DNA from: an uncultured Eubacteriales bacterium
GTDB lineage: Bacteria; Bacillota; Clostridia; Lachnospirales; Lachnospiraceae
Length of the DNA: 64,000 bases
Reading direction: 5' to 3'
Assembly: GCA_900318615.1 (NCBI GenBank)
Contig: ONLK01000001.1
Location: 1-64,000 of the forward strand
The notes beneath the pieces were generated by a model that was not told the origin of the DNA, searched no databases, and saw nothing but the letters and a program-made list of their open reading frames with translations. Within the stretch, counting starts at the first letter, position 1. Each line of letters opens with the position of its first letter. Below are positions 42,698-52,685 of this stretch, piece after piece. A program made the translations under genes and the position numbers.

Positions 42698-43549
42698 TCA
42701 CTCGGTCGCTCCCTCCGTTGCAGCTTCCGCACTTTCCGGATCAAACGGAACAACGGCGCCATCATAGGTATCGTTGATAAACTGTTTGATTTCATCAGAC
42801 TGAAGTACTCCTACCAGAGCCTTGATCTTATCGGAGTTTTCATTTCCGGACTTTACGGCAATGACATTTACGTAGGTCTGAGCTGCCTTGGAATCGCTGG
42901 TTTCATAAGCTAGAGCATCTTTGGCAACGGAGAAGCCGGCCTGAATAGCATAGTTGCCGTTGATTACCATGTACGCAACTTCATCCTTAACTCTGGCTAC
43001 CTGGGCAGCTTCCAGTTCCTGGAACTTCAGATCATGAGGATTCTCCTCAATATCATTGACGGTTGCGTTGATTCCGGCATCCGGTTTCAGGGTAAGGAGC
43101 CCGTTATCCTGAAGCAGCAGCAGAGCCCTTGCTTCGTTGGTCGGATCATTCGGAAGGGCGATCGTATCACCTTCTTCGACATCATCCAGAGAACTCTTTG
43201 TTCCCGGGAAAATTCCCATCGGTTCATAATGAATGCCGCCGGCATTTACCAGATCCGTTCCGTTCTCCTCGTTGAAGTTTTCAAGATATGGGATGTGCTG
43301 AAAATAGTTTGCATCCATCTCGCCGGAATCCACAACCTTGTTCGGCTGTACGTAATCCTCAAATACTTTGATATCCAGTGTGTAGCCCTGTTTCTCCAGA
43401 AGCGGCTTCGCCTGCTCCAGGATTTCAGCATGCGGCGTCGGGGATGCAGCAACCGTAATTGTAGTATCATCATCGGCCATAGCCGTCATTGAAAATACGG
43501 ATGCAAATAAAGATATGGCAGCTAAGCCTGCAGTAATTTTCTTGTTCAT
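42698..43549 (-). CDS. metQ: Methionine ABC transporter substrate-binding protein
   Basis: Extracellular methionine-binding protein of the NlpA/MetQ family, 283 residues. The signal peptide (about 1-25, ending SMTAMA|DDD) has no Cys lipobox, which is unusual for a Gram-positive binding protein. The conserved parts are TVAASPTPHAEIL, the ANYFQHIPYL motif and PNDPTNEARALLLLQ. It ends in AEAATEGATE, a tail also found on the unrelated binding protein at 55549-56550. AGGAGGAG precedes the ATG, and a hairpin (43573-43580 with 43586-43593) lies just ahead of it. Confidence 0.95.
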   Translation of the reverse strand: MNKKITAGLAAISLFASVFSMTAMADDDTTITVAASPTPHAEILEQAKPLLEKQGYTLDIKVFEDYVQPNKVVDSGEMDANYFQHIPYLENFNEENGTDLVNAGGIHYEPMGIFPGTKSSLDDVEEGDTIALPNDPTNEARALLLLQDNGLLTLKPDAGINATVNDIEENPHDLKFQELEAAQVARVKDEVAYMVINGNYAIQAGFSVAKDALAYETSDSKAAQTYVNVIAVKSGNENSDKIKALVGVLQSDEIKQFINDTYDGAVVPFDPESAEAATEGATE

Positions 43550-43606
43550 GTGACTTCTCCTCCTTTATTCTCCGAAGATGTGTTTCATCTCCGATCTGAT
43601 GTTACG

Positions 43607-43635
43607 GTTTTACCATTATCCGGAAAAGAAGTCAA
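43607..43635 (-). promoter_or_regulatory. Promoter of metQ
   Basis: TTGACT (43635-43630), a 17-base spacer and TAAAAC (43612-43607) on the minus strand. No S-box or T-box element lies between it and the metQ start. Confidence 0.6.
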
Positions 43636-43668
43636 TATAAAACATACTTTTCAGCTAATAGAAGTTGC

Positions 43669-43697
43669 CTATAGCCCGCTATAAGCCGAATCTATAG
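43669..43697 (-). promoter_or_regulatory. TATAG-motif cluster upstream of the metQ promoter
   Basis: The stretch contains CTATAG (43669-43674), CTATAA (43679-43684) and CTATAG (43692-43697), with the inverted arrangement GCTATAG-N-CTTATAGC on the minus strand. It lies directly upstream of the -35 box and looks like an activator operator, for example for a LysR-type regulator of the kind that acts on TATAG/CTATA sites before methionine genes in streptococci. No such regulator gene is in the window. Confidence 0.3.
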
Positions 43698-43851
43698 CTG
43701 CCGGTTGGCTCAATCCATGTATTCACGCTCTTTCCGGGCAGATTTTTGTTCTTCCGAACTTACGATCATAAAGGACCGGAATGACGGCGGCAGGGCAGCG
43801 GCCGGCAGCCGTCCGGGAATATCCTGTGCCTCCATAGGGCTGACCCTGCAG

Positions 43852-43893
43852 AAAAAGTCCCGGCCCGGATGCTGGATGCATCCGGGCCGGGAC
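43852..43893 (-). terminator. Terminator of the tRNA-Gly gene
   Basis: A 16-base perfect GC-rich stem (43878-43893 with 43857-43872), a 5-base loop and T5 on the minus strand (43856-43852). The remaining 43640-43850 stretch, up to the metQ control region, holds no supported gene. Confidence 0.93.
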
Positions 43894-43901
43894 CCATATA
43901 A

Positions 43902-43972
43902 AGCAGATGACGGGAATCGAACCCGCCTCCCCAGCTTGGGAAGCTGGTGTTCTACCAATGAACTACACCTGC
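43902..43972 (-). tRNA. tRNA-Gly (anticodon CCC)
   Basis: A 71-base cloverleaf on the minus strand. Acceptor GCAGGTG/CATCTGC (one G-T pair), D-arm GTTC...GAAC, anticodon stem CCAGC/GCTGG with loop TTCCCAA, T-arm GCGGG/CCCGT with loop TTCGATT, and discriminator T. The anticodon CCC reads GGG glycine codons. The 3' CCA is not encoded. Confidence 0.93.
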
Positions 43973-43986
43973 ACATCTACCCTTCC

Positions 43987-44014
43987 AGTATACTGATTTT
44001 CATGAAAAATGCAA
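43987..44014 (-). promoter_or_regulatory. Promoter of the tRNA-Gly gene
   Basis: TTGCAT (44014-44009), a 16-base spacer and TATACT (43992-43987) on the minus strand, 14 bases before the mature tRNA 5' end. The spacer includes the palindrome GATTTTCATGAAAATC. Confidence 0.6.
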
Positions 44015-44038
44015 GGACAAATTATTATTTCTTCCGAT

Positions 44039-44093
44039 ACTGAACGCTGTAAAAATACTGAACGCTGTAAAAAAGTGCTGAACGCTCTGAAAG
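44039..44093. repeat. Tandem copies of CTGAACGCTGTAAAAA
   Basis: Copies begin at 44039, 44057 and 44077, the last being diverged (CTGAACGCTCTGAAA). The spacing is 18-20 bases. They lie between the gdhA terminator and the tRNA promoter, with the A/T tracts at near-helical phase. Confidence 0.75.
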
Positions 44094-44106
44094 AAAACCG
44101 GAGAAG

Positions 44107-44135
44107 AAGGAACTGCCGCGGTGCGGCAGTTCCTT
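44107..44135 (-). terminator. Terminator of gdhA
   Basis: 13-base perfect arms (AAGGAACTGCCGC, 44107-44119 with 44123-44135), a 3-base loop, then CTTCTCC on the minus strand; the T run is weak. Confidence 0.75.
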
Positions 44136-44181
44136 ACACAAATCGCTTTCGTTTTGCCGGGATTCACACATTTTTACGGAA

Positions 44182-45609
<1,428 letters not shown>

Positions 45610-45611
45610 TT

Positions 45612-45640
45612 ATTATAATAAATAATTTAAGTTAATACAA
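45612..45640 (-). promoter_or_regulatory. Promoter of gdhA
   Basis: TTGTAT (45640-45635), a 17-base spacer and TATAAT (45617-45612) on the minus strand. The gap 45520-45746 is strongly AT-rich around it, and I see no terminator for folD there. Confidence 0.7.
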
Positions 45641-45746
45641 CAATTACTTGTTTATTTTTACTTATCCTTCATAACACTTAATATAATTAAGTTTATTTTA
45701 TGAATTATACGGAAAAAATATAATGCCATCCGAAGGTATTTTCTGC

Positions 45747-46604
45747 TTATTCCAGGCCGTTATGTCTTTCGGCTGCCCTGGCCACATGGGAAAGGAGCAC
45801 GGAAGTGGTTACAGCGCCTACTCCGCCGGGGACAGGCGTAATGAAGCCCGCTATCGGGGAGACGGCTTCAAAGTCGACATCACCGCATATTCCGCCTCCC
45901 GGTTTGCTGTTGATACCGACGTCGAGAACAATCTGGCCTTCGGATACATGCTCCGCGCCGATCATCCCGGCTCGTCCCACAGCGGCAATCAGAATGTCCG
46001 CACAGCGTGTTATCGACGGAAGATCCACGGTCCTGGAATGACAGACCGTGACGGTGGCGTCCTGCCCCAGCAGCAGCATGGATACCGGTTTTCCTACGAT
46101 GAGCGAGCGGCCGACGACCACGGCTTTCTTTCCGCGGCAGTCAATTCCGTAATAATTCAGAATTTCCATGCAGGCCTGCGCAGTGCAGGGCGGGAAGCCC
46201 AGCTTCTTTCCCGCGAACACGCCGGCCAGAGATAAATTCGTCATGCTGTCGACATCCTTGGACGGATCGAGAGTATTCACAATCTTATCTGCGTCCAGGT
46301 TTTCCGGCAGCGGCCGGAACAGAAGAACTCCGTTCACATGCTTATCTTCATTCAGCTGTCTGATTTTCTTAAGGACCGCCTCGCCGGATACATCTTCCGG
46401 GAATACGGTCTTCTCCACTTCCATCTCCATGCCGCGGCACTTCTTTTCAGCGCTTCGCTCATAAGACAAATCCGCCGGATTTTCGCCCACACGCAGAATA
46501 TGCAGCGTCGGAACGATTCCACGCTCCTTCAGCCGTCGGACGGTATCGGAGGTTCGTTTATTGATAAAGGATGCTGTTTCCTTTCCTGACAAAATCCGGG
46601 CCAT
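45747..46604 (-). CDS. folD: Methylene-THF dehydrogenase / methenyl-THF cyclohydrolase
   Basis: Bifunctional enzyme interconverting methylene-, methenyl- and formyl-THF, NADP-type. From the ATG at 46604 (GAGG six bases ahead) it has 285 residues. Motifs are YERSAEKKC (catalytic Lys), PCTAQACMEILNYYGID, VVVGRSLIVGKPVSMLL and PVPGGVGAVTTSVLL. It is the last gene of the Wood-Ljungdahl methyl-branch run. Confidence 0.97.
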   Translation of the reverse strand: MARILSGKETASFINKRTSDTVRRLKERGIVPTLHILRVGENPADLSYERSAEKKCRGMEMEVEKTVFPEDVSGEAVLKKIRQLNEDKHVNGVLLFRPLPENLDADKIVNTLDPSKDVDSMTNLSLAGVFAGKKLGFPPCTAQACMEILNYYGIDCRGKKAVVVGRSLIVGKPVSMLLLGQDATVTVCHSRTVDLPSITRCADILIAAVGRAGMIGAEHVSEGQIVLDVGINSKPGGGICGDVDFEAVSPIAGFITPVPGGVGAVTTSVLLSHVARAAERHNGLE

Positions 46605-46645
46605 GTTTTCCTCTCTTTCCGGACAGAGCATTTTCCTGTCCCGTC

Positions 46646-47281
46646 TCACTGGGCTTTCAGTTCTTTTTCTACCTGGCTTACGATACTGTCCGCCAGCGGA
46701 ACATATTTCTGAAGCATTTCATCCGCCCGCCGGTTGTACTGTTCCGCACAGGCACGATCCCTCATGGGCCTGGTATTGATATAGACATTCAGCGCGGCTC
46801 CCTGAAGGCCTGCCCGGCACAGGGCAGCCCCGGCGCCGGCATCGGAAACAGCCATCTTCGATCCCCTGGCGGCAAATTCTTTCATCAGATCAAGAGCCAT
46901 ACAGCATTTTTCCATGATTTTCAGCGGAACCTGGCTGGCATTCCTAAGACACACTTCCATGGTTTCCGCCTTTTTTTTCTTTTCCTCCTCCGTACCCGAG
47001 GGAAGCTGATAGGCCTGGGCAAGAGGCTGAAACACTACGGCATCCTTTTCAGTTAAAGCGAGCAATTCCTTCTGCAAAAAGTCGCATTTCGCCTTCAGAT
47101 CGTACATTTCTTCCTCGACGGCGGCATATTTCTTTTTGCCGACCGTCAGAGAACCAACCATATTTCCAAGTGCGGTTCCAACGGCGCCGGCGAGTGCCGA
47201 TGCGGCGCCGCCGCCGGGAACCGGCTTTTTTGAACTTAATTCATCAACAAACTGACTGCAGGATAATGTAGAAAACCCCAT
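46646..47281 (-). CDS. fchA: Methenyl-THF cyclohydrolase / formimino-THF cyclodeaminase family
   Basis: A 211-residue helical protein of the FTCD-C/FchA family. The conserved N-terminus SCSQFVDELSSKKPVPGGGAASALAGAVGTALGNMV is complete. In acetogens FchA performs formyl-/methenyl-THF conversion beside FolD. It is in the operon with folD and acsV, and AAGGAGG lies close to the ATG. Confidence 0.93.
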   Translation of the reverse strand: MGFSTLSCSQFVDELSSKKPVPGGGAASALAGAVGTALGNMVGSLTVGKKKYAAVEEEMYDLKAKCDFLQKELLALTEKDAVVFQPLAQAYQLPSGTEEEKKKKAETMEVCLRNASQVPLKIMEKCCMALDLMKEFAARGSKMAVSDAGAGAALCRAGLQGAALNVYINTRPMRDRACAEQYNRRADEMLQKYVPLADSIVSQVEKELKAQ

Positions 47282-47324
47282 GGAAAATCCTCCTTATGTA
47301 TTCAAAGAAAGCTGCAATAATTCT

Positions 47325-49406
47325 TTACGTACCATCTTTTTTCCGGGCGGCGGAGGGGAACAGTGTCTCATCCGTGTGAGGAAGGAAACAGCTGGCCACA
47401 AATTCTTCCATGTAGGAAGGATCCCGCGATAATTCAATGTACGTCATGCGTCTGGAAACTTCAAGCACCCTGCGGACGGCTTCATCGGAAATAAGCATGC
47501 GGTAGGCCCCCTCAAGTGACGTATTCCCAAGGTAGTGAAAACGGCTTCTCTCAACGTCCGGCAGCATGCCGATCTGCACGGCATTTTCGATGTTGATCCC
47601 GCTGCCGATTCCGCCTGCAATACAGATGCTTTCAATGTCGTCCGCAGACAGATCCATCTGACGGAGCATGGTGCGGATAGCCGAAAATACAGCTCCCCGG
47701 GCACGTATAAAATTATCAATATCTACCTCGCTGAATTCGACGGCCGGTCCCGGGCGGTCCGGATCAGAAAGAATATAGAAACCGATTCCATCCTCATCCC
47801 GGCGGATTCTTCGTCCGCTCCGGACAAATTTTCCACGCCGGTCAATGATGGAGCATCGGAAAAGTTCCGCCGTCAGGTCGATCATTCCGGATCCGCACAA
47901 ACCGGCCGGATTCGTATCACCGATGACCGTGAAAGAAGGTTCCATGGTTTGCGGGTTGATCCGCACCGTATCGACCGCTCCCTGTGCCGCTCTCATACCG
48001 CAGCTGATATCACCGCCTTCAAAGGCAGGTCCGGCGGAGCATGCGCAGCTAAGCATGAATTCCTTATTTCCCAGAACAATTTCCCCGTTCGTGCCCAGAT
48101 CAATAAATAAAGAAAGTTCCGGGCGGTCCCACAAACCGCTTACATAGGTCCCAACTGTAATATCTCCGCCCACATAGCTTCCGATATTCGGGGAAAGGAT
48201 AACCCGGGCGCCCGGGGATGAGAGAATGTTCAGATCGCCGGCCCGTATATCCTCCGCGTCAAAGAAGCTGGGAACCCAGGGTTCAAGCCGGATCGGGTCC
48301 GCGTAGACACCGCAAAGCAGATGGTTCATCGTCGTGTTCGCCGCAATGCAGATACGGCTGATCCGATCCGGCTCCAGACCGGCCTCTGAACACATTCTCC
48401 GGATCATCGGATTCAGGGTTTCACGGATGAGCGCATTCTGAAGGCGTTCGCTGCCGTCTTTCTCCCCGGTAGCAAGGTCCCATTCTTCTCCTTTACCGTC
48501 CTTTATTTCGTCTTCTTCCTCCCGGCAGGATTCGATGATCCGGCTGATCACATCTGCACCGTACCGAAGCTGTGCGTTGGCGGCCGCATTCTGTGCCAGA
48601 ATTTCTCCGGTCTGAAGATCTGCAAGAATTCCGACAACCGTGGTCGTTCCGATGTCGAATGCAGCTCCGGCCAGCCTCTCTCTTTCCGTGCCGGCGAAGC
48701 AGGCATTATTATCCATCCTCTCTTCCCGGCCCGCTGCATTGTTCTGCCTGATATCTTTCTCCTGCACCCGCCGGTATGTTCTGTCCGGCCAGATGGAAAG
48801 GACCTGTGCCGCCCTGTTGTCCCTGTCCGTTTCAAGGACGCCGGAGACAGAAAAATCTCCCCGCCGAAGTACCCGTGCAAGACTTTTCAGTATGTAAAAC
48901 GGAACACGCAGATGTTCATACCCGAATGCCTTTTTCAACTCATCGCAAAGCCGTTCAAGATCCGGCCGCGTATCCCTGTCGTAAGGCTTCGGCAATTGAA
49001 GATGAAACGGAAGCAGATCCGTATCCGGAAACACCCCGGCCAGGCGTGCATTTGACATAAAAGATGCTTTTTCCGCGTCGTTCTGACTGCCCGCAATAAT
49101 CATATTCTCCCGGCTGACAAAAGATGCATCCGGGATCCGGACCGTACAATCGGAAAGCGGACGGATCCGGCAGGCCAGGCGCCAGCCTGCTTCGTATTCC
49201 TCCTTCCGGATATTTCCGCGCTGATCCTCCTCCACCTGTCCGGAAATCAGCTGTATTTTACATTTGCCGCATATACCGTGTCCCGAGCAGGGAGCATCCA
49301 GCCCGATTCCAGCCCTTCGCGCGGCATCCAGCATACTGTCGCCCGCAGATGTCCTGAATGAAAAAGCCTCACGGTCCGGTGACAGACAGGTTACTGTATA
49401 CATCGC
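47325..49406 (-). CDS. acsV: Corrinoid activation protein (RACo/AcsV type)
   Basis: ATP-dependent reductive activator of the corrinoid iron-sulfur protein. From the ATG at 49406 (GGAGAGG ahead) it has 693 residues. The N-terminal [2Fe-2S] ferredoxin domain has CSGHGICGKC...C. A linker follows, then the large ASKHA/DUF4445 domain with FDIGTTTVVG, LFIDLGTNGEIVLGN and IAGGIGSGINIENAVQIG. The open frame runs 106 codons upstream, but that sequence crosses the terminator and has no conserved content. Confidence 0.93.
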   Translation of the reverse strand, partial: AMYTVTCLSPDREAFSFRTSAGDSMLDAARRAGIGLDAPCSGHGICGKCKIQLISGQVEEDQRGNIRKEEYEAGWRLACRIRPLSDCTVRIPDASFVSRENMIIAGSQNDAEKASFMSNARLAGVFPDTDLLPFHLQLPKPYDRDTRPDLERLCDELKKAFGYEHLRVPFYILKSLARVLRRGDFSVSGVLETDRDNRAAQVLSIWPDRTYRRVQEKDIRQNNAAGREERMDNNACFAGTERERLAGAAFDIGTTTVVGILADLQTGEILAQNAAANAQLRYGADVISRIIESCREEEDEIKDGKGEEWDLATGEKDGSERLQNALIRETLNPMIRRMCSEAGLEPDRISRICIAANTTMNHLLCGVYADPIRLEPWVPSFFDAEDIRAGDLNILSSPGARVILSPNIGSYVGGDITVGTYVSGLWDRPELSLFIDLGTNGEIVLGNKEFMLSCACSAGPAFEGGDISCGMRAAQGAVDTVRINPQTMEPSFTVIGDTNPAGLCGSGMIDLTAELFRCSIIDRRGKFVRSGRRIRRDEDGIGFYILSDPDRPGPAVEFSEVDIDNFIRARGAVFSAIRTMLRQMDLSADDIESICIAGGIGSGINIENAVQIGMLPDVERSRFHYLGNTSLEGAYRMLISDEAVRRVLEVSRRMTYIELSRDPSYMEEFVASCFLPHTDETLFPSAARKKDGT

Positions 49407-49427
49407 ATTCCTCTCCAATGAAAAATC

Positions 49428-49467
49428 AAAAAGCCGGCGGTTCGGATTTGCTTTTCCGGCCGCCGGC
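49428..49467 (-). terminator. Internal terminator between acsE and acsV
   Basis: GCCGGCGG/CCGCCGGC arms (49460-49467 with 49433-49440), an inner CCGGA/TCCG pairing and a T5 run on the minus strand (49432-49428). It probably lowers expression of acsV, fchA and folD relative to the genes upstream, because no other promoter is visible. Confidence 0.8.
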
Positions 49468-49483
49468 AAAATATCCCTGCTGC

Positions 49484-50269
49484 TTACAGTTCCAGATAGG
49501 AATCCGCGTAAAGCGTATTCCCCAGGATGATGTCGCACGATTTGATTGTTTCCATCAGCCGTGTATTGTTTGGATTGACGATGGCGGAGGTTAACCCCTG
49601 CATCATGGCCATGGCGATCATGGAGCTGTCCATGACCGGGCGGATCGCCTTCGGCATTCCGTTGCTGCTGTTGGAAAGTCCGCCGGTTGAGTGAAGCCCC
49701 ATCTCTGAAAACATATGGATGCATTCAAGCATTTCCTTCACTTTATCCTGCATTCCCTTAATGACGAGAAACATGGGATCGAACCAGATATCATCCTCAC
49801 TCATTCCAAGTTCAAGGCCATGTTCAAGAAGCGTCTGACAGTAGCCCATCCGCTCATCGTTGTCCCTGGCAATTCCATCCCCGTTGCAAAGCGCGATGCA
49901 GATGGCATCGTTCGCAGCCGCCAGATCCATATAGTCCAGCCGCCCTGCAGCATCCGCCGAATTTACAATCGGTTTTCCCCTGGAACGGTTGTATACAGAA
50001 ATGCCAGCCTCAATGGCTGCCTTGTTGGAAGTGTCCAGTGATAACGGTACGTTGTCAAAATTATCCTGAAGCAGACGAACCACCCACTTCATAATCTCCG
50101 GGCCGTTGTCCTCCGCCGGACCGATATTAACATCAAGGCAGACGGCACCTGCTTTCAGCTGGGCGGAAGCCCTCTCAAGTATCGGTTCCGGATCCATTTC
50201 AGCAAAAGCTCTGTTTACGGACGATGCCGTAGCGGACAGCCGTTCTCCGATGACAATAAATTTTCCCAT
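49484..50269 (-). CDS. acsE: Methyl-THF:corrinoid/iron-sulfur protein methyltransferase
   Basis: Transfers the methyl group from methyl-THF to Co(I) of the corrinoid iron-sulfur protein. The 261-residue protein is a pterin-binding TIM barrel with VIGERLSATASSVNRAF, the CLDVNIGPAEDNG strand and a later SNSSNGMP segment. The start is at 50269, because AGGAG lies seven bases ahead of this ATG and too close to the upstream one. It sits between acsC and acsV. Confidence 0.95.
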   Translation of the reverse strand: MGKFIVIGERLSATASSVNRAFAEMDPEPILERASAQLKAGAVCLDVNIGPAEDNGPEIMKWVVRLLQDNFDNVPLSLDTSNKAAIEAGISVYNRSRGKPIVNSADAAGRLDYMDLAAANDAICIALCNGDGIARDNDERMGYCQTLLEHGLELGMSEDDIWFDPMFLVIKGMQDKVKEMLECIHMFSEMGLHSTGGLSNSSNGMPKAIRPVMDSSMIAMAMMQGLTSAIVNPNNTRLMETIKSCDIILGNTLYADSYLEL

Positions 50270-50307
50270 GACCATTCTCCTGTATTCAAGCAGCCTGATT
50301 TTGGAAA

Positions 50308-51696
50308 TCAGTTGTTTTCTCTTTGCATATCCTTCAAAAATTTACCCAGCTGGATAGCTTCCCGCGGGGCCGTGAAAATTTTCCAGCCCGGTAGTTTTTT
50401 TTCAAGATCCTTCTTCAGAACCGCAACCTTTCCGGGAATGCAGAGTGTCCGGCATTTAACCTTCGGCTCAACATTTTCCTTTACAAAAGAAGCAATGCTG
50501 GAGGCGGAAAGCTTTCCGGCGGCCCAGCTGGTTAGAACCGAGTAGCCGCCGGCATCTGTGATGACCAGATTGCACGGTACGCCGGAGCGTTCAAGTTCTC
50601 CCTCCACCAGAAAGCAGGTGAGTGCAAAATCGGTGGTTGTCAGCAGAATACTGTTTTCATCTGCGCCATTGATCGGATAAATCCCCGGCTCTACGCGCAT
50701 GGGTTTCTGCGGATCCGAAAAGATGTTCTGGCGAAGTCCATACAGCGGATTTGCCAGCGCATAGGTCATCCGGTCTGCAATCAGGATGGAGCCATACTTG
50801 ACCGTGAACAGGGAAAGCAGTGCCGCCTCAAGATGTGCATCAGCGCCGGCCAGTTTATTCACATGAACGATTGATGGATATCCGCAGGTGCGATTGCCGT
50901 CCTTAATGGCGGCACGGCGAAACTGTACCGTCGTGGAAAAGGCGGATTGTACATCCGTATCCGGCGCGTTAAAAAGGAGGTTCCTGTTGCCCAGCTTTTC
51001 AAGCAGCGCTATGGTATCGTATAGTTCATCGTTATTTCCGCCAAAAACACCGAGCGGAATATGCGCCTGAACAGCGAGGGCATTCATTTCCGCGTAATTA
51101 TTAAAATCCGCCCCGTTCAGAATGAAATTGCGGTTTCCGGTCGATAAAAGATAATCCACGGCCTTCGATGCAAGGTCAGTGTTATGCGTAGTCAGAATCA
51201 GCACGCGGTCTTTCAGTTTTGCCGCTTTTTGTATCAGTTCAGCATACCGTTCCTGCAAATTCGTATGACCATCACCGGCACACGCGGTGCTGTCTTCTAT
51301 TTCAACCATCTCGACAAACATGCGCTCACCGATGCGCACATAGTCAACCCTCCGCATTTCCTCCAGTTTTCTGTCCGCTTCCTCCGGGCTCATGGCAGAA
51401 GAAAGGCAGACTGCATACCTTGTCGGACTTACAAAAGCCTTCTCATGGCGGAAAAGAACCGTTTCACCGCCGAGGGCATACGTTGTATCCCCGTCTCCTG
51501 CCGTAATGGTTCTCATGGCAGGCTCGGAAGATTCAGCAATTTTTGCTTTTGCCTCCTTCGTGAAATACGGGCATCTGTCAGGATGAACCGCTCCCTGCGC
51601 CACCTTCATGCAAAAAGAAAGACAGGTTGGACAGCCGCATTCCCGGCAGTTTTTCTTTGGAGACAGCTTAAAAATGTCAATACCTTTTAATGCCAA
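50308..51696 (-). CDS. acsC: Corrinoid iron-sulfur protein, large subunit
   Basis: Gamma subunit of CFeSP, 462 residues. The N-terminal [4Fe-4S] motif KKNCRECGCPTCLSFCMKVAQG holds the cluster used for reductive activation. A central barrel and the C-terminal corrinoid-binding part follow (IVHVNKLAGADAHLEAALLSL, VITDAGGYSVLTSWAAGKL). It receives the methyl group from AcsE and passes it to CODH/ACS, which is not encoded in this window. Confidence 0.96.
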   Translation of the reverse strand: MALKGIDIFKLSPKKNCRECGCPTCLSFCMKVAQGAVHPDRCPYFTKEAKAKIAESSEPAMRTITAGDGDTTYALGGETVLFRHEKAFVSPTRYAVCLSSAMSPEEADRKLEEMRRVDYVRIGERMFVEMVEIEDSTACAGDGHTNLQERYAELIQKAAKLKDRVLILTTHNTDLASKAVDYLLSTGNRNFILNGADFNNYAEMNALAVQAHIPLGVFGGNNDELYDTIALLEKLGNRNLLFNAPDTDVQSAFSTTVQFRRAAIKDGNRTCGYPSIVHVNKLAGADAHLEAALLSLFTVKYGSILIADRMTYALANPLYGLRQNIFSDPQKPMRVEPGIYPINGADENSILLTTTDFALTCFLVEGELERSGVPCNLVITDAGGYSVLTSWAAGKLSASSIASFVKENVEPKVKCRTLCIPGKVAVLKKDLEKKLPGWKIFTAPREAIQLGKFLKDMQRENN

Positions 51697-51697
51697 T

Positions 51698-52651
51698 TTA
51701 CTGCCCTCCCTGTGTCAGTGCCGCTGTCATCGCGGCAATCGTCCGGACACTTTCCGGATGTTTCAAAATAACGGCGTCGCTGCCTGCAGCCAGCACAGCA
51801 GCTGCCGTCTCTACTTCCATATCAATTCCCCGTTCTTCCTGGCTGCCCCATTCCGGCATCTCGTCCTGCGTGGCTGCCGCCTCCCGGACCGACCAGGCTT
51901 CCTGTGCCACCGGCGTAATCACTGGCATCTGCAGTGTTTTGTCCGACTGCTGCAGCGCCGCCAGGCGGATCCGGTCAATTGTGGAAATGACATACTCAAA
52001 TCCATAGCCGCAGGCCGCCGTTCCCGGCTGCATAATAATCTTATTCTCCGGAACCTCCGCCTGAAGCAGCAGGATATTCAGCTGCTTGGCAAGATTGATA
52101 TCGTCGGCGGATTCCGCCCCGATATTCTGTCCGAATTCCGGCGCAGCCGTCTTTTTCACGCTTTCATAATTTTCTTCCCGTGCGGAAAGCATGAGCGCAT
52201 TTCTGCCCTTCAGAACCTGTGCGGCTTTCCGTAGAAGTCCGGCATCGATTTGCGCATTGTCGCAGCCGCTTACCGCCAGCGGAAGATCCGTAGCATCTGC
52301 GACAGCCCGGACAGTTTCCATCAGCTCATCAGCCGGCCTGTTTTTCCCATTCGGATCTGCTCCGGTCAGCGCCAGACAGATAAAGTCAACTCCCTCAAAA
52401 GAAGAAGCTTTCCTGGCCATGTCTGCTGCGCTGACGCAACCGTCATAATATTTCTGTACAACCGCCGGCTGATCGGCGACGCCGCCGTCTGTAATTTCTA
52501 TTCCAGTCCTGGGACGGTTCGGTGTTTTTCCGTCAAACGTATAGAACGGCAGCGAGCTTTCACCGCCTGCTGTTACCGCCCTGTCCCCGGTTCCGACCGT
52601 CACTTCGCAAATCCGGGAGGCGGACTTTCCCGACTTTGAGATAAATGGCAT
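51698..52651 (-). CDS. acsD: Corrinoid iron-sulfur protein, small subunit
   Basis: Delta subunit of CFeSP, 317 residues from the ATG at 52651 (AGGAGG seven bases ahead; the longer open frame overlaps metF). The TIM-barrel subunit shows FDGKTPNRPRTGIEITD and DFICLALTGADPNGK. Only one base separates its stop from the acsC start region, so both CFeSP subunits are produced together. Confidence 0.95.
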   Translation of the reverse strand: MPFISKSGKSASRICEVTVGTGDRAVTAGGESSLPFYTFDGKTPNRPRTGIEITDGGVADQPAVVQKYYDGCVSAADMARKASSFEGVDFICLALTGADPNGKNRPADELMETVRAVADATDLPLAVSGCDNAQIDAGLLRKAAQVLKGRNALMLSAREENYESVKKTAAPEFGQNIGAESADDINLAKQLNILLLQAEVPENKIIMQPGTAACGYGFEYVISTIDRIRLAALQQSDKTLQMPVITPVAQEAWSVREAAATQDEMPEWGSQEERGIDMEVETAAAVLAAGSDAVILKHPESVRTIAAMTAALTQGGQ

Positions 52652-52685
52652 GAAATGTCCTCCTGCTATTGTGCTTTCTGTGCGA

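Noticed and set aside
43710..43976. An 88-codon minus-strand open frame, with an inner 41-codon ORF starting MEAQDIPG
   Set aside because: The long form runs through the tRNA-Gly gene and its terminator. The shorter form has no ribosome-binding site or promoter.
44039..44093. Catabolite-responsive (cre) sites in the tandem repeats
   Set aside because: The CTGAACGCTGTAAAA units do not match the spacing of the cre consensus.
49407..49724. N-terminal extension of the acsV open frame
   Set aside because: It reads through the terminator at 49428-49467 and part of acsE in another frame. The ferredoxin domain begins directly after the ATG at 49406, which has a good ribosome-binding site.
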